DNA of 64,000 bases from Paractinoplanes ferrugineus (GTDB lineage Bacteria; Actinomycetota; Actinomycetes; Mycobacteriales; Micromonosporaceae): NCBI RefSeq assembly GCF_016862195.1, contig NZ_BOMM01000028.1:124001-188000 (forward strand). The letters are read 5' to 3'. A program made the position numbers and the translations under genes. Position 1 is the first letter of the stretch, and each line of letters opens with the position of its first letter. The notes beneath the pieces were generated by a model, which made no database searches, was not told the origin of the DNA, and saw only the letters and a list, made by a program, of their open reading frames with translations. Below, piece by piece: positions 31,891 to 41,023 of this stretch.

Positions 31891-34836
31891 ATGCCGCACA
31901 ACAGATTTCGTCGTGTCCACAGTGTCTTGACCGCCCTCTCGCTGGGCGCCGCCTCGGCCGTCGGGCTCGCGCAGCCCGCCCAGGCGATGAACTACACGGC
32001 CGCCACCCTCAGCACGTGGACCGTCACCGACTCGGCCACGCCCACCACGCCCTCGGTCCAGCCGGCCGGCGACGTTCCGCTCGGCACCACGGTCGACGCC
32101 GCCGGCACCCGGCACACCAACCGTGCCTACTTCACCTTCGACGTCTCGGCCTACCGGGGTCAGGCGGTCCACGTCGCCGGCCTGTGGACGAGCGAGGCCA
32201 AGGTCGCCGACTGTGCCACCGCCGCCCCGATCGAGGTCTGGCGCACCGGCAAGGTCACCGCCAAGTCGACCTGGCGCACGCCGCCGAAGGACCTGGAGCT
32301 CGTCGACCGGCGCACCCTGGGCAACGGGTCCACCTGCCCGGCGCACCTCGACGTCGACGTGGCCCGCTACGTCACCGAGGCGCTGGCGCGCAAGGAGAAG
32401 ACGATAACCTTCGGCATACGCGTCTCGCCCGCCGCCGAGAGCGACCCACGGGCTGCCCGTACCCTGCAGCCGGCGCGCCTGAGCATGTCGACCAACCACG
32501 TGCCGACGGTGCGCGGCCCGCACCTGAAGAACCCGGACCGGCCCTGCGGCACGCTCACCGAGCACCCGACCGCCGGCGACCTCACCTACTTCACGGCCAC
32601 CACGACCGACGCCGACCCGAACTCGTACCCCGGCGCGACCTTCGAGCTGTGGCCGGTCGACCGGCCCGACCAGCGCACCCGGATCGGGACCGGCGGCGGC
32701 GCCGAACCGGTGGCCTCCACCTATCTGCGGTCCTTCGCCGACGGCACGGTCCTCGGCTGGAGCGTCCAGCCCGCCGACCACGACGACGTCGGCGCGTGGG
32801 CCAAGACGTGTTACCTGACCGTCGACAACACCGCACCGGCCGCCGCGCCGCTGATCGTCCCGCGCAAATACACCGAGACGTCCTACCCGGGGGCCGGCGG
32901 CCCGGGCGTGGCCGGCGCGTTCATCCTCGACGCGCAGGGCGACCAGGACGTCGTCGGCTTCGAATACACCGAGCAGGGCCGGTCGATCCCGACCCGGGTC
33001 AAGGCCGGCCACCCGGGCGGCCACGCGAAGATCAGTGTGACTCCGCAGGCCTCCGGTCCCTTCCAGCTCAAGGTCCGGTCGCTCGACCGGGCCGGCAACG
33101 GCAGCCCCTGGCAGACCTACACGTTCTACGTCCGGGACACCGCGCCCGCCCTCGAGGTCGACGTGACCGGAGTCGGCACGACGAGCACGATCACGCTGAC
33201 CGCACCGGCGGCCGAGGTCACCTCGTTCGGCTACACCGTCGACGGCGGGGCCGAGACCCGGGTGCCGGCCGTCGCCGGCGTGGGCACCAGCCACATCGTG
33301 TTCACCAGCAAGGGCGTCAAGACCGTCGTCAGCCGCAGCTACGCCGGCACCAAGATGATCGGCTCGGGCTCCAGGACGTTCACCGTCGACGACGCCCCGA
33401 AGGTCACCTCACCCGAGTTCCTGTCCTCGCCCCAACCGCTGCTCGGCACCGAGGGCACGTTCGCCTTCGCCCCGCGCACCACCGGTGTCGTCGGCTATCT
33501 CTACCGGTTCGCCGACGAGACCGGCAGCGGTGCGGAGCAGCGGGTGGAGGCCGCCGCCGACGGCACGGCCACGCTGCGGTGGACCGCCGAGACACCCGGC
33601 TACCACGGCCTCACGGTCGTCTCGGTGACCGCCGACGGCACCCGGTCGTCGGCCGACGTCGAGCAGTTCTGGGTCACCGACACCCGGCCGTACGTCTACT
33701 CCGAGGCCGGCACGTGCTGCCCGGTGCTCGACGCGGTGGGCCGCCCGCTGACCGTCTGGCTCAGCAGCGACCTGCCCGACGTCGACCACTTCGTCTACAG
33801 CTTCGACGGCGGCCCCGAGCAGACCAGCGACCAGGGCCAGTCGTTGAGCGTCACGGTCACGCCGACGCACGTCGGCAACAGCTCCTTCACGGCCCGTGCC
33901 GTCCGCGCCGACGGCACGAAGTCGCCGGCCACCACCATCGACATCTACATCACCAACGCGCCGCTGGTCACCACCAAGGGGCCATACGCGGATTACGCCG
34001 TGCTCGGCCGGGAGTCCACGCTCACCTTCAAGCCTGAGACGCCCGACGTGGTCGGCTACCGCTACTACTGGGGCTTCGAGCCGGAGACGGCCCGGACGGT
34101 CGACGCCGCCGCGAACGGTTCGGCCACGGTCACCTGGACGCCCACCGAGGAGGGCACCGACATCCTCAACGTGCGCGCGGTCTCCCGGGACGGCACCGAG
34201 TCCGACCTGCGCCAGATCTATGTCGAGACCTACGACCCGGTGGTCGACTACACCGGCACCTGGACCGCCGGAACGCCCAGTGGCGGCATCGGGGTGGCCG
34301 GCCAACTCGGCTTCTTCGCCGACCGGGGCGGCATGCTCGACGCGACGGTGAAATACCTGTGGCACGTCGACGGCGGCCCGGTCCAGGAGACCACCCGCAT
34401 CGAGGACACCCTGGTCACCTACACCCCGTACACCCCCGAGCGCAGCGGCGCGAACACCCTCTACGTGCAGCGCCAGTTCACCGACGGCGTGCTCTCGCCG
34501 GTCCGTCAGTTCCAGCTGATGGTCGGCACCGAGCCGGCCGTGCGATCGGCCGAATACCCGAAGGGCCTGTGGTCGGGCGGCGCCGGCGTGCCCGGCACCT
34601 TCCACTTCAGCGGCGGGACCGCCGGGATCGTCTCGTACGACTACCGGTTCGGTGACAACGTCACCGGCACCCTGGTCACGGGCACCGTGGCCGCCGACGC
34701 GACCGGCGCCGCCGACGTCGTCTTCACCCCGCCGCAGAACTACACCTGGTACACCGTCAACGTGACCGGCCGCCGGGCCGACGGAACGACGACCGCCACG
34801 TCGATCTCCTACAGCTTCGGCACCGCGGCGGGCTGA
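31891..34836 (+). CDS. Large secreted multi-domain beta-sandwich protein
   Basis: A 981-residue exported protein. A signal peptide covers about residues 1-32 (basic HNRFRRVHS, hydrophobic core, AQPAQA). Residues about 33-190 resemble a DNRLRE-type domain (RAYFTFDVSAYRGQAVHVAGLWT). The rest is a series of immunoglobulin-like repeats of about 85-100 residues, each with a VVGYRYYWG/VVGFEYTEQG/VVGYLYRFAD strand followed by a T-W-T or T-P-x-x-x-G turn. No catalytic motif is visible, so an adhesive or surface-layer role is inferred. I chose the ATG at 31891, preceded by a GGGGG ribosome-binding site. It ends just before a 14-bp terminator hairpin. Confidence 0.82.
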   Translation: MPHNRFRRVHSVLTALSLGAASAVGLAQPAQAMNYTAATLSTWTVTDSATPTTPSVQPAGDVPLGTTVDAAGTRHTNRAYFTFDVSAYRGQAVHVAGLWTSEAKVADCATAAPIEVWRTGKVTAKSTWRTPPKDLELVDRRTLGNGSTCPAHLDVDVARYVTEALARKEKTITFGIRVSPAAESDPRAARTLQPARLSMSTNHVPTVRGPHLKNPDRPCGTLTEHPTAGDLTYFTATTTDADPNSYPGATFELWPVDRPDQRTRIGTGGGAEPVASTYLRSFADGTVLGWSVQPADHDDVGAWAKTCYLTVDNTAPAAAPLIVPRKYTETSYPGAGGPGVAGAFILDAQGDQDVVGFEYTEQGRSIPTRVKAGHPGGHAKISVTPQASGPFQLKVRSLDRAGNGSPWQTYTFYVRDTAPALEVDVTGVGTTSTITLTAPAAEVTSFGYTVDGGAETRVPAVAGVGTSHIVFTSKGVKTVVSRSYAGTKMIGSGSRTFTVDDAPKVTSPEFLSSPQPLLGTEGTFAFAPRTTGVVGYLYRFADETGSGAEQRVEAAADGTATLRWTAETPGYHGLTVVSVTADGTRSSADVEQFWVTDTRPYVYSEAGTCCPVLDAVGRPLTVWLSSDLPDVDHFVYSFDGGPEQTSDQGQSLSVTVTPTHVGNSSFTARAVRADGTKSPATTIDIYITNAPLVTTKGPYADYAVLGRESTLTFKPETPDVVGYRYYWGFEPETARTVDAAANGSATVTWTPTEEGTDILNVRAVSRDGTESDLRQIYVETYDPVVDYTGTWTAGTPSGGIGVAGQLGFFADRGGMLDATVKYLWHVDGGPVQETTRIEDTLVTYTPYTPERSGANTLYVQRQFTDGVLSPVRQFQLMVGTEPAVRSAEYPKGLWSGGAGVPGTFHFSGGTAGIVSYDYRFGDNVTGTLVTGTVAADATGAADVVFTPPQNYTWYTVNVTGRRADGTTTATSISYSFGTAAG

Positions 34837-34843
34837 CCGCCGA

Positions 34844-34878
34844 CCGCACCGGCCGGCACTTCACGCCGGCCGGTGCGG
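34844..34878. terminator. 14-bp perfect hairpin after the secreted protein gene
   Basis: Arms CCGCACCGGCCGGC (34844-34857) and GCCGGCCGGTGCGG (34865-34878), loop ACTTCAC, 8 bp after the stop at 34836. Confidence 0.78.
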
Positions 34879-34912
34879 CTTAACCGCGGCCCCACGGGGC
34901 ATCCTCTTGCGC

Positions 34913-35305
34913 GTGACCGACCTGGATGAAGAGACGATCGCGTACGCGCACCGGATGTTCGACCTGGCCCGCGCCGGCGACACCGACGAGCTGATCGCCA
35001 ACGTAGCGGCCGGCCTGCCACCCAACCTGACGAACGACAGGGGCGACACCCTCCTGATCCTCGCCGCCTACCGCAACCATCCCGCCACCGTCGCCGCCCT
35101 CCTGGCCCACGGCGCCGACCCCGGCCGCGTCAACGACCGTGGCCAGTCCGCCCTGTCCGCCGCCGTCTTCCGCCAGAACCCGGACTCCGTCCGCTCCCTG
35201 CTGACCGCCGGCGCCGACCCGCACGGCGGCTCCCCCTCCGCCATCGCCACCGCCGAGTTCTTCAAACTCCCGGAGATGACCGCCCTCCTGACCGCCCCCT
35301 CCTGA
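34913..35305 (+). CDS. Ankyrin-repeat protein
   Basis: A 130-residue protein with about three ankyrin repeats: AHRMFDLARAGDTDELIANVAAGLPPN, then DRGDTLLILAAYRNHPATVAALLAHGADP and DRGQSALSAAVFRQNPDSVRSLLTAGADP, with the repeats' hairpin-helix consensus clear. It is a small cytoplasmic protein-protein interaction module. I chose the GTG at 34913 (VTDLDEETIA); a TTG two codons upstream is also in frame. It lies 34 bp after the terminator of the secreted protein and directly before a long low-complexity region. Partner unknown. Confidence 0.85.
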   Translation: MTDLDEETIAYAHRMFDLARAGDTDELIANVAAGLPPNLTNDRGDTLLILAAYRNHPATVAALLAHGADPGRVNDRGQSALSAAVFRQNPDSVRSLLTAGADPHGGSPSAIATAEFFKLPEMTALLTAPS

Positions 35306-35562
35306 CCGCCCCCGCTCCACTCCTCCCAGCCCCGCTCCACTCCTCCCGACCCCCGCCCGACTTCCCCCCCGCCCCTTTGCCGCCGACCGGCACCCTTTCC
35401 TGCCGCCGCCCGTCCGCTGCCCTTCCCCTGCCGCCACCCTGACCTTCTGCCACCGCCCCTGCCCCCTCCCCCTGCCGGTGCCTTCCTCCTGCCACCGCCC
35501 CTCCCCCTGCCGGTGCCTTCCCCCTGCCCCTGCCCCTGCCGCCGCCCCTGCCGCCGCCCCTG

Positions 35563-35640
35563 CCGGTGCCGGTGCCGGTGCCGGTGCCGGTGCCGGTGCT
35601 GGTGCCGGTGCCGGTGCTGGTGCCGGTGCCGGTGCCGGTG
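35563..35640. repeat. Tandem hexamer array, 13 units of CCGGTG
   Basis: Thirteen consecutive 6-bp units, eleven CCGGTG and two CTGGTG (units 7 and 10). It is a microsatellite-like array that would be prone to slippage. Each strand could encode a two-residue repeat, but no gene context supports translation. Confidence 0.88.
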
Positions 35641-36080
35641 CTGTCGGAGAGGGTCGGGCTCCCGAGACGGCCGCGCCGCGTTCTCCGGCTTCATGTGCAC
35701 GCCGCGATTCGCCACGAAAAGGTCATTTCCCCTCCTGCCGGGCCGCGTCCGGCGCTGGATTCTCGGCGATCTGAGGCTCCCGAGGCGGACCGAGTCGCCA
35801 TGATCGGCCAAGCCGCGCCCGCCAGACCCCTTCTTCAAGCAAAATGCGCTGACTCGGGCCCGCCGTGGCCCGATCCCGGCGCTCTTGCATCCGGCCATGG
35901 GTCAAGCCCTCCGGCGCGCCCGCCACAAAGGTCCGGCAACCCCAGGATCACCGCGCCACGGAGATCGACAGCTGCCCGTTGCGCCACGCCAGCCCCCGCG
36001 CCGCACCCGACCGGGCCCTCGCGTACCGCGCGCCACACCAGCCCTTCGCGCGCCGCCCCACACCAGCCCCTCGCGCGCCG

Positions 36081-36188
36081 CGCCAAACCTGGCCGGCGCG
36101 GGCCTCGCCAAACCTGGCCGGCGCGGGCCTCGCCAGACCTGGCCGGCGCGGGCCTCGCCAGGCCTGGCCGCGGGCCTCGCCAGACCTG
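36081..36188. repeat. 25-bp tandem repeat, four units plus a partial
   Basis: Units begin at 36081, 36106, 36131 and 36156 with the core CGCCARACCTGGCCGGCGCG. The fourth unit lacks 3 bp and a partial fifth follows at 36178. An isolated similar core recurs near 36224. Units are directly adjacent with no spacers, so this is not a CRISPR array. Confidence 0.85.
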
Positions 36189-36391
36189 CGGTCGCCCGTG
36201 CGCCTGGCAACACCTCGCGTGCCGCGCCAAACCTGGCCGGCGCCGCCACGGCCGAGCCGGCGTCGCACCCGCCGGCGCTCCCCCGGGCGAGGGCGAAGGG
36301 CGGGCCCAGGGCGGACCCAGGGCAGGCCCAGGGCGGGCTGTGATGGGGGACGCAGGGGTGGGGCGGGGACGTCGACGGATGGCATGATTCA

Positions 36392-37658
36392 TTGAATCGT
36401 CAAGCATCTAGCGTACGGAGTCGACCCATTAGCGGCATTTACCCGGTTGCGCGGCGCCGGCCGTACGGGAAACTGATGCTCCTGATCCTTGCCGTCGTGG
36501 TGGTCGCGGTGGGGGCTGTGGTGGCGGTGCAGATGGCGCGGCGGCCGGCGTCGACCCCGGCGGGGCGCAGCATCGCCGGGGTGGCGGTCGGCGGGATGGA
36601 CGAGAAGCAGGTGCGGGCGGCGGTTTCCGGGGCGGTGCGGGCCCGGGTGGAGCAACCGATGAACGTGACCGTGCGCGGGGCCGACGCCACGTTCGCTCTG
36701 GTACCGGCCGAGGCGGGCCTGACGCTCGATGTCGACGCGACGGTTCGGGCGGCCTTCGACGGAGGATCGAAAGCGGTCATCGCGACTGATGACGCGAAGC
36801 TCGCGGCAGCGCTGGCGGCACACCAGCGGGCGGCTTCCGACACTGTGGTGAAGCTGGCCACGCCGGTCCCCCGCCTCGAGGCCAAGGGGGACACGTCGTT
36901 CACTGCCTCGACCGCGGGCGTCACGCGGAGCGAGGGTAAGGCCGGGTGGGCGATCGACGCCGGGACGGCGGGACCCGCGCTGGTGGCGGCGGTGGCGTCC
37001 GGGCAGGCGGCGGTGACCTTGGAGGGTACGACGTCGAAGCCGGGTGGCGCGCTGGCCGGGGTGGACCAGCTGATCGGGACATTCACCACGTACCATCCAT
37101 GTTGTGCGCCGCGGGTGACCAAATATCCACCTGATCGCGAAGATCGTGGACGGCGCCGTGATCGCGCCCGGCACCAAGTTCTCGCTCAACGAGAAGGTCG
37201 GCGAACGCACCCGGGAGCGCGGCTTCGTCGCCGCGCCGGCCATCGTCGGCGGCGAGCTCGAGGATCAGCTCGGCGGCGGGATCTCGCAGTTCTCGACCAC
37301 ACTGTTCAACTCGGCGTGGTTCGCGGGGCTGCCGATCCTGGAGCACCAGCCGCACAGCAAGTACATCTCGCGGTACCCGCCCGGCCGCGAGGCGACGCTC
37401 GACTGGGGCAACATCGACCAGGTCATCCGCAACGACACCGACGCGCCGGTGGTGATCCGGGTCGCGACCACCGGCACGTCGGTGACGGTCGCGCTCTACG
37501 GCAGCACCGGCAACCGCAAGGTCGTCTCGGAGACCGGGCCGCGCAGTGCGAGCGGTGCGGACGGCGGCTTCCGCATCCGGGTGACCCGGACCGTGTACGA
37601 CGACGGCAGGAAGACCGGCACGAACACGTTGCGCTGGACCTACACCGGACTGGACTGA
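36392..37658 (+). pseudogene. VanW-family protein, interrupted by a frameshift
   Basis: Envelope protein of the VanW/YoaR type. The first frame (from a TTG at 36392, or an ATG at 36476) gives a membrane anchor (LMLLILAVVVVAVGAVVAV) and two YoaR-like domains (IAGVAVGGMDEKQVRAAVSG and related), reaching GTFTTYHPCCAPRVT. The VanW core then continues one base on: IHLIAKIVDGAVIAPGTKFSLN, GGGISQFSTTLFNSAWFAGL to TYTGLD at 37658. One extra A in the AAA run at 37121-37123 explains the shift. Repaired, it would be about 421 residues, normal for the family. It could be decay or a sequencing indel. Confidence 0.82.
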
Positions 37659-37699
37659 GCGCCCCGGCGGCGGTCGATGTCGCACAGGACCTCCGGGTC

Positions 37700-37880
37700 T
37701 CACGTGCTCGCGTCCCAGTCGTCGCCGGTGATCAGTTCCGGCCGGGCGCCGAGGTCGGGGCGACCGGTCACGGCACCCAGCCGGGAGCGCACCAGCAGCG
37801 CTCCACCGATCAGGACGACGAGACCGCCGATGCGCAGCGCGCCCTCGACGAGACTGACGGCCCATCTCCGCGTAGGTCAC
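37700..37880 (-). pseudogene. Possible small membrane protein, frameshifted
   Basis: A GTG at 37880 opens VTYAEMG, while the frame that looks coding downstream reads AVSLVEGALRIGGLVVLIGGAL, then RSRLGAVTGRPDLGARPEL to a stop at 37700-37702. The two are in different frames, and no start serves the second. A one-base indel near 37860 would join them into a roughly 60-residue single-helix protein. I do not recognise the family. The rest of 37659-38003 holds only the terminator of the dehydrogenase gene. Confidence 0.35.
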
Positions 37881-37961
37881 GCTGCCCCGCGATGACTTCG
37901 GCGGTCGGCCGATCGAGCGGTATCCCAGGCCGGCCGGCGCGCGCCGGAAAAGGGACTCGGC

Positions 37962-37993
37962 CTGAGGCCGGCGGTGGATCGCGCCGGCCTCAG
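37962..37993 (-). terminator. 12-bp perfect hairpin after alcohol dehydrogenase gene
   Basis: CTGAGGCCGGCG (37962-37973) with CGCCGGCCTCAG (37982-37993), loop GTGGATCG. It lies 10 bp beyond the minus-strand stop at 38004. Confidence 0.75.
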
Positions 37994-38003
37994 ATCGGGC
38001 GGG

Positions 38004-39131
38004 TCAGCGCAGGGTGTCGATGTCGATGACGAAGCGGTAGCGCACGTCGGACTTCAGCACCCGCTCGTAGGCCTCGTCGACCTGGTCGGCGGTGATGACC
38101 TCGACCTCCGAAGCGATGCCGCGCTCGGCGCAGAAGTCGAGCATCTCCTGGGTCTCCGCGATGCCGCCGATGCTCGAGCCGGCGAACGAGCGCCGGTTGT
38201 TGAACAGCGAGAACACCTGCACCGGCAGCGGCTCGGGCGGCGCGCCCACGCTGACGAAGGTGCCGTCGAGGCGCAGCATGCCCAGGTAGGCGGCCATGTC
38301 GATGGGGGCGCTCACCGTGTTGACGATCAGGTCGAAGGTGTTCGCCAGGGTCTTGAACGTCTCCTTGTCACTGGTCGCGTAGTAGCTCTCGGCACCGAAG
38401 GCGAGTCCGTCGTCCTTCTTGCTGAGCGTCTGCGACAGCACCGTCACGTCGGCGCCCATCGCCGCGGCGATCTTGACGGCCATGTGCCCGAGGCCGCCCA
38501 TGCCGACCACCGCGACCTTGGTGCCCGGACCCGCTTTCCAGTGCGAGAGCGGAGAGTACGTCGTGATCCCCGCACACAGCAGCGGAGCGGCCTTCTCGTA
38601 CGGGATCGACTCCGGCACCCGCAGCACGAAGTCCTCGTCCACGACCACGTGCGTCGAATAACCACCCTGCGTGACCGTGCCGTCCCGGTCGACCGAGGCG
38701 TACGTTCCGGTGTTGCCCGTCAGGCAGTACTGCTCCTGGCCGGCCTTGCAGTTGTCGCACTCCCGGCACGAGTTGACCATGCAGCCGACACCCACCCGGT
38801 CGCCTGTCTGGTGCCGGGTCACCGAGGCGCCTACCTCGGTGACGACTCCGACGATTTCGTGGCCGACCGTCAGGGGGTAGGGGACTTTCCCCCATTCTCC
38901 CCGCACGGTGTGGATGTCGGAGTGGCAGATCCCGGCGTACCGGATCTCGATCAGGACGTCGCGCGGCCCGACATCCCGGCGCTCGACTGTGGTGCGCACG
39001 AGCGGATCGGTGGCCGAGGTCGCCGCGACAGCGTTGACGGTGAGAATGATTTCCTCCGGGGACAGCTGGTGATCTTTGCTTCCCCAGTTTGCCCGCTCAG
39101 CGGCGATCGGAACCAACCGCCCGGAAAACAT
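38004..39131 (-). CDS. Zinc-dependent NAD(P) alcohol dehydrogenase
   Basis: Medium-chain dehydrogenase of the YahK/AdhC (cinnamyl-alcohol/aldehyde reductase) group. The catalytic zinc ligands are in [15 protein letters not shown] and VGHEIVG, and the structural zinc Cys cluster is in [15 protein letters not shown]. The nucleotide-binding fold is [17 protein letters not shown], and [11 protein letters not shown] and [16 protein letters not shown] are typical of this subgroup. It probably reduces aldehydes with NADPH. The start is uncertain: the ATG at 39131 adds about 28 residues unlike the family, while a strong GGAGG (39053-39057) precedes an in-frame ATT at 39047, where homologues would begin (TVNAVAA). 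It is convergent to the VanW remnant. Confidence 0.9.
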   Translation of the reverse strand: MFSGRLVPIAAERANWGSKDHQLSPEEIILTVNAVAATSATDPLVRTTVERRDVGPRDVLIEIRYAGICHSDIHTVRGEWGKVPYPLTVGHEIVGVVTEVGASVTRHQTGDRVGVGCMVNSCRECDNCKAGQEQYCLTGNTGTYASVDRDGTVTQGGYSTHVVVDEDFVLRVPESIPYEKAAPLLCAGITTYSPLSHWKAGPGTKVAVVGMGGLGHMAVKIAAAMGADVTVLSQTLSKKDDGLAFGAESYYATSDKETFKTLANTFDLIVNTVSAPIDMAAYLGMLRLDGTFVSVGAPPEPLPVQVFSLFNNRRSFAGSSIGGIAETQEMLDFCAERGIASEVEVITADQVDEAYERVLKSDVRYRFVIDIDTLR

Positions 39132-39146
39132 CACCGCCAGGGTCGC

Positions 39147-40007
39147 TCAGCGGCGGATCACCGGCCGGCCGAACCCGGGCAGCAACCGGTCGGTCAGCAC
39201 CCGGTCGGCCACCAGCCGGGCCGTCGACCGGCGGCGGCGCTCGGCCAGGACGGCCGACAGGACCAGCCAGGGCGGGGCGCCGGGCGGCGGGGGCGGGGCC
39301 ACCCGGGCGGCCACCTCGGCGTACAGCATGCGGTGCAATGATCCGGCCTGCGGTTCGCTGAACCGGGGCGCCCGGGTCAGGAACTGACCGACGGCCCCGG
39401 CCAACTCCTCGTCGATCGCCGACAGGTCGGCCGCCGCCGCCCAGCGGGCCAGGTCCATCGGGGTGCCGGGCAGCGGCCGCGGCTCGACCGGGCGCCGCTC
39501 GTGGATCACCAGCGTGCCCGCGGCCAGGTCACCGAGCCGGCGGCCGCGCTCCGAGGCGATCATCGTGGTCAGGCTCCCGGCCCAGGTCAGGAACGGCAGG
39601 AGCAGGCCCGGCCACTCCACCGCGAAGCCGACCAGCGAACGGGTGAACGCGTGCCGCAACCGGATCGGCCCGCCGTCCTCGCGGATCACCCGCAGGCCCA
39701 TCGCCGCCTTGCCCGCGCTCCGGCCGTTCGTCCAGGTCTCGACGATCATCGGGTACGCCAGCAGCACCACCGCGAACAGGATGATCCGCAGCGCCTCGAA
39801 CAGGGCCGAGTCGACCAGGTCACCGGGCAGCAGCGGCAGGACCACCAGCAGCAGGATCAGCAGGATGCCGGCGAGCACGACCTCGAGCACGATGTCGATC
39901 AGCAGGGCCACCGCGCGGGACCCGAGCCGGGCCGGGCGCACGTCCAGAGCGACCGCCTCGGCGGTCACCAGGCCAGTGGAGGGCACGTTCACCCGGACAG
40001 TCTCCAC
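39147..40007 (-). CDS. RDD-family membrane protein
   Basis: A 286-residue membrane protein with the RDD signature: RLGSRAVALLIDIVLEVVLAG at the first helix, the second helix IILFAVVLLAYPMIVETWTNG, then RSAGKAAMGLRVIREDGGPI. Additional helices follow to about residue 150 and a soluble, Pro-rich C-terminal region (about 175-286) is cytoplasmic. Some RDD proteins are transporters, but in actinobacteria the gene is typically found with SpoIIM, DUF58 and MoxR genes, as here. It starts at a GTG 30 bp from the divergent SpoIIM-family gene. Role in the cluster unknown. Confidence 0.88.
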   Translation of the reverse strand: METVRVNVPSTGLVTAEAVALDVRPARLGSRAVALLIDIVLEVVLAGILLILLLVVLPLLPGDLVDSALFEALRIILFAVVLLAYPMIVETWTNGRSAGKAAMGLRVIREDGGPIRLRHAFTRSLVGFAVEWPGLLLPFLTWAGSLTTMIASERGRRLGDLAAGTLVIHERRPVEPRPLPGTPMDLARWAAAADLSAIDEELAGAVGQFLTRAPRFSEPQAGSLHRMLYAEVAARVAPPPPPGAPPWLVLSAVLAERRRRSTARLVADRVLTDRLLPGFGRPVIRR

Positions 40008-40036
40008 TAAGCTGCGCTCGACAGGGGGGCAGCGGG

Positions 40037-41023
40037 GTGATCGATCTCGACGCGTACATCGCCGAGCGCGGTGGCGAATGGCAGCGGCTGCGCATGCTGG
40101 CCAGGCGGTCGAAACTGACCGCGGCCGAGGCCGACGAACTGGTCCTGCTCTACCAGCGGGCGTCCACCCACTTGTCCGCCCTGCGCGGCCGCCACACCGA
40201 CCCGGTGCTGCTGGCCGACCTGTCGCAGCTGGTGCTGACCGGGCGGGCGGCGGTCACCCGGCGCAGCGGCCACTTCTCCTGGCAACCGGTGAAGGACTTC
40301 TTCGCGTACGGCCTGCCGGGTGCTCTTTATCGGACACGCCGCTGGTGGGGGATCCTCGCGCTGCTGATGGTCGCGGCCGGGGTGGCCCTGGTCTGGTACC
40401 TGTCGAACGAGCCCGCCGCCCTCAACGCGTTCCTCTCCGAGGACCAGATGCGGGAGCTGGTCGACAAGGAGTTCGTCGGCTACTACAGCGAATACCGGGC
40501 GCAGAACTTCGCCCTCGAGGTGTGGACCAACAACGCCGTCCTGACCGCCCAGTGCCTCGCCTCCGGCGTACTGATCCTGCCGGTGATCTACCTCCTCGCC
40601 GGCAACCTGCTCAACACCGGCGTGGTCGGCGGCGCCATGGTCCGCGACGGCGCCACCGACACCCTCCTGACCTACCTCGCCCCGCACGGCCTGCTCGAGC
40701 TGACCTGCCTGTTCATCGGCGCCGGCGTGGGCCTGCGCCTCGGCTGGGCCTGGATCGCCCCCGGCCCCTTGCGCACCCGCCGCGAGTCCTTGGTGGCGTG
40801 GGTCCGCGAAGGCATGGTGATCGCCGTCGGCCTGGTGGTCGCCCTCGCCGTCGCCGGCCTGCTCGAGGCCTTCATAACCCCGTCGCCGCTGCCGGCGCCG
40901 TTCCGCGTGGGCATCGGCGCCGCGGTCTGGCTGGCCTTCCTTGCGTACGCGCTGAGCTGGGGCAAAGTGGCCGACGCCCGCCGCCCGCCGACCCGCGACG
41001 ACGCCGACGTCCCCACCGCCTGA
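40037..41023 (+). CDS. SpoIIM-family (stage II sporulation protein M) membrane protein
   Basis: A 328-residue polytopic membrane protein. A cytoplasmic helical N-terminus (DLDAYIAERGGEWQRLRMLARR, LVLLYQRASTHLSALR) is followed by helices at about 110-130, 175-200, 220-250 and 270-310, with NNAVLTAQCLASGVLILPVIYLL and APHGLLELTCLFIGAGVGLRLG matching the SpoIIM core. In Bacillus, SpoIIM works in engulfment; the actinobacterial paralogues form a conserved cluster with RDD, DUF58 and MoxR proteins whose job is undefined. GTG start with GGGG before it. It is divergent from the RDD gene and convergent to the DUF58 operon. Confidence 0.88.
   Translation: MIDLDAYIAERGGEWQRLRMLARRSKLTAAEADELVLLYQRASTHLSALRGRHTDPVLLADLSQLVLTGRAAVTRRSGHFSWQPVKDFFAYGLPGALYRTRRWWGILALLMVAAGVALVWYLSNEPAALNAFLSEDQMRELVDKEFVGYYSEYRAQNFALEVWTNNAVLTAQCLASGVLILPVIYLLAGNLLNTGVVGGAMVRDGATDTLLTYLAPHGLLELTCLFIGAGVGLRLGWAWIAPGPLRTRRESLVAWVREGMVIAVGLVVALAVAGLLEAFITPSPLPAPFRVGIGAAVWLAFLAYALSWGKVADARRPPTRDDADVPTA

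Larger units (their letters stand above)
35306..36391. other. 1.1-kb low-complexity, repeat-rich intergenic region
   Basis: No gene I can support. The first part (35306-35560) is a pyrimidine-rich strand dominated by C and CT runs. It is followed by a hexamer array (35563-35640), a less biased stretch (about 35650-35960) and a 25-bp tandem repeat (36081-36188) within CGC-rich sequence. Open frames on both strands encode only Pro/Arg/Ala-rich products with no family features. Confidence 0.7.

Noticed and set aside
36081-36188. 25-bp repeats as a CRISPR array
   Set aside because: The units touch each other with no spacers, and no cas genes are present.
35835-36407. Open frames on both strands in the low-complexity region
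   Set aside because: The products are repetitive Pro/Arg/Ala/Gly with no domain, and frames are open on several strands at once, as expected from composition.
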